Source of the DNA: Streptomyces griseoincarnatus
GTDB lineage: Bacteria; Actinomycetota; Actinomycetes; Streptomycetales; Streptomycetaceae
Reading direction: 5' to 3'
NCBI GenBank assembly: GCA_014649575.1
Contig: BMTH01000006.1
Span: 124,001-188,000 of the forward strand
Length of the DNA stretch: 64,000 nt
The stretch's first letter is position 1. Each line of letters begins with the position of its first letter. A model generated the notes under the pieces. It searched no databases and had not been told where the DNA came from. It was given only the letters and a program-made list of their open reading frames with translations. Below are positions 60,709 to 64,000 of this stretch, piece after piece. Position numbers and translations under genes: made by a program.

Positions 60709-62306
60709 AGCAGGTCCTCCTCGGTCACCGGGTCGGCGGGCTCGGGGGCGGGGTCCTCGCCGGGCGGCCCGCCGTGGGTCCACGGCGTCTCCTCCGGGTC
60801 GGGCAGCTTCGCGCCGCCGCGCGGCTCGTGCTCGAAGAGCGTGAAGCACAGCCGGTCGCCCTTCTCCGGCACCGAACCGGGCTCCGGCTCCTTGCCCCGC
60901 CCCATCTTGTCCATGATCCGCAGCACCAGCAGACCGTCGTCGGGGCCCGCCGCGTATTCCACGAACTCCGCCGTCTGCGGCTTCCCGCCCAGCGAGCGGT
61001 ACGCCTTCACACGCTCGCCCAGGTGCGGCCGGTCGTCCGTGCGGACCGTGACCAGCGGGCGCGGGCTCGGCCGCTTGCTCTCGCTGTACGCCATCACCAC
61101 GTCGACGACCTCCCCGGCGAACGCCTCACCCGACAGCCGCCGGGCCGCCATCGCCAGCGGGTCGTCGAGCGCCTCCTGCGCCTCCAGCCGTGCCTGCTCC
61201 CGCTCGCGGGCCGCCAGCTTGTTCGCCGCCGTCACCGCGTCGTCGCGGCGCGGCTGCGGCGGCTCGCCGGCCGCCACCCGGTCACGGTGGGCGGTGAACG
61301 ACCACCGGTCGCGCGTCCGGCGCTCCTCCACGCGCGCGCCCTCCGGCAGCTCCCGCAGCAGGTCCAGGCCGCGCCACACCGCGTCCCAGGTGGGCCGCGT
61401 ACGGCTCTCCACCAGGGCGCGGATCTCCCGCTCGGCGGCGGTCAGCGCGCCCAGCCGGTCGTCGGCCTCCACGCCGTCCTCGGCGGCGGCGAGCGCCGTA
61501 CGCGCGCGGTCGTAGCGCTCGATGGCGGGGGCGAGCAGCTTGTTGTCGAACGCCGGGTCGGTGGCCGGGCCCGCGGGCGGGCAGATCAGCTGCCCGTCGT
61601 CGTCCCGCGCCAGCTCCGCCTCCTCGGCGGCCTCCGCCCCGGAGCGGCCCTCGGGCGGGTCGATCCAGGCGAGGAGCGCCCCCAGGTGCTGGTCCTCCAG
61701 CGTGGACTGGCCGGTCGCCCAGTGCCGTCCCAGCACGTCCGTCATCGCGAGCAGCAGACAGGATCCCGGCACCCGGGCCCGCTCCCCGAAGTGCGTCAGC
61801 CACCGGCCGAGCAGCGGCACCCTGGGCGGCGCCGGGAACGGCGTCTCCGGGTCCTGCTCCGCGGTGCGCCGGAACCGCATGGACCGGCCGAGGAGTCGCA
61901 CCAGGTCGACGCCGGCCCGGCTGGGCACGAGCATCTGCGGCGCGTCCGCGCACAGCTCGACCTCGACCTTGACCCGCTTGCCCGTCTCCGGGTCGGTCTC
62001 CGAGCGCTCGGCGGCCTCCACGGCCTCCGCGAACCCGTCCACGTACGGCAGGACGACGTCCGCCAGCTCGGCGAGGAATGCGAACCGCAGCTCGCGGTCG
62101 CGCGGCTGCGGTACCACCAGCAGCCGCGGCGCGTCCCGGTCGGTGCCCACCAGCGCGCCGAGCGGGGCGCCCGCCTCACCGGCGGTGATGAGCGGCACGA
62201 ACACCAGCGGCCGCTCGGACAGATGCCGGTGCCGGACGGTCGCGGCGGGCTGCGCGCGGCCCGTGTCGACCGCTTCGAGCCGGGCGAGGGTGGAGATCAG
62301 CGACAT
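60705..62306 (-). CDS. Conserved protein between nuclease and helicase genes, unknown
   Basis: 533 residues; its ATG overlaps the nuclease stop by 10 nt and its stop overlaps the helicase start by 4 nt. The first 230 residues look globular (RPLVFVPLITAGEAGAPLGALVG, LLVVPQPRDRELRFAFLAELADVVLPY). A helical, charged middle (about 270-380) contains coiled-coil-like RRDDAVTAANKLAAREREQARLEAQEALDD. A beta-rich part follows (GEVVDVVMAYSESKR..PRPLVTVRT), then an acidic Pro-rich tail. No nuclease, ATPase or helicase motif is visible. It is probably a scaffold or DNA-binding subunit of the complex. Confidence 0.82.
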   Translation of the reverse strand: MSLISTLARLEAVDTGRAQPAATVRHRHLSERPLVFVPLITAGEAGAPLGALVGTDRDAPRLLVVPQPRDRELRFAFLAELADVVLPYVDGFAEAVEAAERSETDPETGKRVKVEVELCADAPQMLVPSRAGVDLVRLLGRSMRFRRTAEQDPETPFPAPPRVPLLGRWLTHFGERARVPGSCLLLAMTDVLGRHWATGQSTLEDQHLGALLAWIDPPEGRSGAEAAEEAELARDDDGQLICPPAGPATDPAFDNKLLAPAIERYDRARTALAAAEDGVEADDRLGALTAAEREIRALVESRTRPTWDAVWRGLDLLRELPEGARVEERRTRDRWSFTAHRDRVAAGEPPQPRRDDAVTAANKLAAREREQARLEAQEALDDPLAMAARRLSGEAFAGEVVDVVMAYSESKRPSPRPLVTVRTDDRPHLGERVKAYRSLGGKPQTAEFVEYAAGPDDGLLVLRIMDKMGRGKEPEPGSVPEKGDRLCFTLFEHEPRGGAKLPDPEETPWTHGGPPGEDPAPEPADPVTEEDLL

Positions 62307-63499
62307 CCGGCCACCTCCCGCGCCCCCTCGGCGGCCGACGCGAGCGCCTCCGCGCGCAGGGCGGCGGCCCGGCGCAGCGCGGCCACCGCCGGATCGTCGG
62401 GGTCGCCCGCCTCGCCGCGGGCCGCCGCCAGCACGTCCCCGACCGTGGTCAGGCCGCCCAGCTCCGCCCGCACCGGGCGGCCCAGGGAGGTCACGGCGCC
62501 GGCCGTGCGGGAGCGGTCACGGCAGTGGAAGGCCAGCTCGCACGCGGACAGGCACTCGGGCGCGTACGTCGCCGGGACGGACTCCACGGACCACTCGAGC
62601 TGCTCGGGCGGCAGCTCCGGGGCGAAGCACACACCCTCGGGCAGCGTGCCGGCGATCTCCTCGATGCGGGTGAGCCGGGCCAGCTGGCGCGAGGTCACCG
62701 CGCGCTGCTTGCGTACGTCCACGGCGGAGGCGGTGGGCAGGTTGGAGAAGTCCTTCGGGCACACCAGCAGCACACGGTGGCGCACCCGGGGTGGCGGGTC
62801 GAGCCGCTCGGCGACCCGCTCCAGCGCCAGCACGTACACCGCGGCCTGGCGGGCGGCCGCGCCGACCTTCGCCGGATCAGCGGCCCCGTCCAGCATGGGG
62901 AACGACTTGATCTCGACGACCGTCCAGCTGCCGTCCGGGTGGACCACGACCGCGTCCGGCTCCAGGAACGCGGGGGAGCCCGCCACGTCGAGGGCCAGCA
63001 TCGGGTGGTCGAGGAGAGTCCAGGCGCCCCGCTCCGCGGCGGCCTCGCGCAGCGCTTCCTCCGTGCGCCGCGTGCGGCCCTCGGAGTCCTGTGCGCCAAG
63101 ATCCGGCAGACGCGCGCCCATGGGCGGCTCGGCCGTACGGTCCAGTTTCTCGGCGGCGAGGCGCAGCAGCTCCGTGCCGCCGTCGGCCTTGACCTTCGCC
63201 TCGAAGGCGTTGCCCCGGACGAAGGCGAACTGCGACTGGCCGAAGACCGACGGCGAGCCCAGCGAGCTCGCCAGCTTCGCCTTGTCCACCCCGGCGCCGT
63301 CGAGGATCGCGCGCCGTCTGCAGCCCGGGTTGGCGGCGAGGGCGGCCAGGGCACGGGCGTCCAGCGCCCTGGGCTTCACCTCGGGACCGCGCAGCTCAGC
63401 GAGCCGGTGCCGGAGCCCCTTCTCCGGCGTCCGTGGGGGAGGCACCCGGTTCGGCTCCGTACCGCGACTCGGGCTGCCGCTGCCGTGGAATTCGCTCAC
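62297..63499 (-). CDS. Cas4/RecB-like PD-(D/E)xK nuclease with Fe-S-type cysteines
   Basis: 400 residues from GTG 63499 (start uncertain: no ribosome-binding site, and it lies within the end of the PAP2 gene). RecB-family nuclease features are VRGNAFEAKV (about 94-103), FLEPDAVVV (Asp182), WTVVEIKSF (Glu196, Lys198) and the QxxxY helix RQAAVYVLAL (Gln218, Tyr222). Cys60 plus Cys316, Cys320 and Cys326 (CLSACELAFHCR) match the four-Cys iron-sulfur cluster of Cas4/AddB nucleases. It should degrade or process DNA ends with its two operon partners. No CRISPR array or cas genes are present. Confidence 0.85.
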   Translation of the reverse strand: MSEFHGSGSPSRGTEPNRVPPPRTPEKGLRHRLAELRGPEVKPRALDARALAALAANPGCRRRAILDGAGVDKAKLASSLGSPSVFGQSQFAFVRGNAFEAKVKADGGTELLRLAAEKLDRTAEPPMGARLPDLGAQDSEGRTRRTEEALREAAAERGAWTLLDHPMLALDVAGSPAFLEPDAVVVHPDGSWTVVEIKSFPMLDGAADPAKVGAAARQAAVYVLALERVAERLDPPPRVRHRVLLVCPKDFSNLPTASAVDVRKQRAVTSRQLARLTRIEEIAGTLPEGVCFAPELPPEQLEWSVESVPATYAPECLSACELAFHCRDRSRTAGAVTSLGRPVRAELGGLTTVGDVLAAARGEAGDPDDPAVAALRRAAALRAEALASAAEGAREVAGCR

Positions 63500-64000
63500 C
63501 CGCGGAAGTCTGGCATCCGTCACTGACAATCGCGGCATCCGTGCCGGACGAGACCGCGGGGACGGCCGTCGCACCGCTGCGGATCCGGGCCTTGACCATG
63601 TCCGCGTACCGCATCACATGGGGGGCCAGCAGGTAGCCCGCGCCCATCACGGCGGCGCCCGCGAGCGCGTCGAGGAAGTAGTGGTTGGCGGTGCCCATCA
63701 CCACGATCGTGGTGACCAGCGGGTAGACGACCGCGGCCGTCCTGGCCCAGCGTCCGCGCCCGTACTTCCAGAGGATCACCCCGCACCACAGGGCCCATCC
63801 GACGTGCAGGCTGGGCATCGCCGCGTACTGGTTGGTCATGCCGCCGAGGCCGCGCGGGGCGCTCGCCTCGCCGCCCCACCAGCCCCACGAGCTGTAGTAG
63901 GCCATCGTGTCGACGAAGCCGTGGCTGGGGTCGAGCAGCCGGGGCGGGCAGGTGGGCAGCAGGGTGAAACCGATCAGGCCGATGAACGTCGACGTCATCA
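63396..64000 (-). CDS. PAP2 superfamily phosphatase, 5' end outside the window
   Basis: At least 200 residues; the N-terminus lies beyond the right edge. Visible PAP2 motifs are MPSLHVGWALW (motif 2, SxH) and MGTANHYFLDALAGAAVMG (motif 3, catalytic His-Asp), with three membrane helices around them. The LDPSHGFVDTMAYYSSWGW segment fits the inositol-phosphoceramide/PAP2-like subgroup. The hydrophilic C-terminal 60 residues overlap the nuclease start by about 100 bp. It probably dephosphorylates a lipid phosphate. Confidence 0.85.
   Translation of the reverse strand, partial: MTSTFIGLIGFTLLPTCPPRLLDPSHGFVDTMAYYSSWGWWGGEASAPRGLGGMTNQYAAMPSLHVGWALWCGVILWKYGRGRWARTAAVVYPLVTTIVVMGTANHYFLDALAGAAVMGAGYLLAPHVMRYADMVKARIRSGATAVPAVSSGTDAAIVSDGCQTSAGERIPRQRQPESRYGAEPGASPTDAGEGAPAPAR

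Noticed and set aside
59116..61515. 799-codon plus-strand open frame
   Set aside because: Antisense to the helicase and the 533-aa gene; Arg-rich shadow composition.
62297..63499. True CRISPR Cas4
   Set aside because: No cas1, cas2 or array in the window; the partner is an SF1 helicase, so a Cas4-like label only describes the fold and cysteines.

Overview
The window is chromosomal DNA from a Streptomyces or close relative. The GC content is very high with strong G/C at third codon positions, GTG/TTG starts are common, and the gene content is typical of the genus: DUF397/WhiJ-type regulators, CslA/GlxA tip-glycan genes, a BldD-regulon-type c-di-GMP enzyme and SEC-C proteins. From memory, the block from about 32 to 57 kb matches the order of S. 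coelicolor SCO2838 down to SCO2817; this was not checked by alignment.

Layout. 0.1-7.9 kb holds housekeeping and stress genes: DUF445, an MFS symporter, Hsp20, DUF2267, a maltose-type O-acetyltransferase, two GNATs and a DinB-like protein. 8.0-9.9 kb is a regulatory trio (DUF397, XRE/DUF5753 regulator, RsbW-like ATPase). 9.9-18.2 kb is a compact defence island: an HNH endonuclease, a C5 cytosine methyltransferase, and an opposing four-gene operon of MORC/MutL-type GHKL ATPase, Z1 ATPase, NaeI-type restriction endonuclease and Vsr nickase. It looks like a NaeI-type restriction-modification system fused in context with a MORC-Z1 module, and it is the most unusual part of the window.

18.4-32 kb returns to core and accessory metabolism: a hydrolase with an OhrR/MarR-like operator, a SEC-C protein, an HxlR/MFS pair, DUF6412 with a second YidC, an FAH-family enzyme, a DnaJ-zinc-finger-like anchored protein, a heme-degrading-domain/Gfo-Idh pair divergent from a ROK regulator, a HAD phosphatase, and a secreted protein with a class F sortase whose ribosome-binding site lies in a perfect hairpin. 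32.2-41.4 kb is the apical glycan cluster: GH6 lipoprotein (CslZ-like), GlxA copper-radical oxidase, CslA synthase, then a secreted NlpC/P60 protein, an SPFH protein and an AA10 LPMO with a DasR-like site. 41.6-51.1 kb is an IclR regulator, a small secreted protein, an EhuABCD-type ABC importer and a catabolic set (DUF3830, amidase, D-2-hydroxyacid dehydrogenase, two Asp/Glu-racemase-superfamily enzymes).

51.4-59 kb has two small conserved proteins, a 119-bp tandem-repeat array, a secreted M6-like protease, a PAS-GGDEF-EAL protein (CdgA-like), a flavin monooxygenase and a VapBC-like pair. 59.4-63.5 kb is a translationally coupled trio (Cas4/RecB-like nuclease with four cysteines, an unknown 533-aa protein, an SF1 helicase), followed by a PAP2 phosphatase cut by the window edge. 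Three identical tRNA-Lys(CUU) genes lie at 37.8, 41.4 and 52.5 kb.
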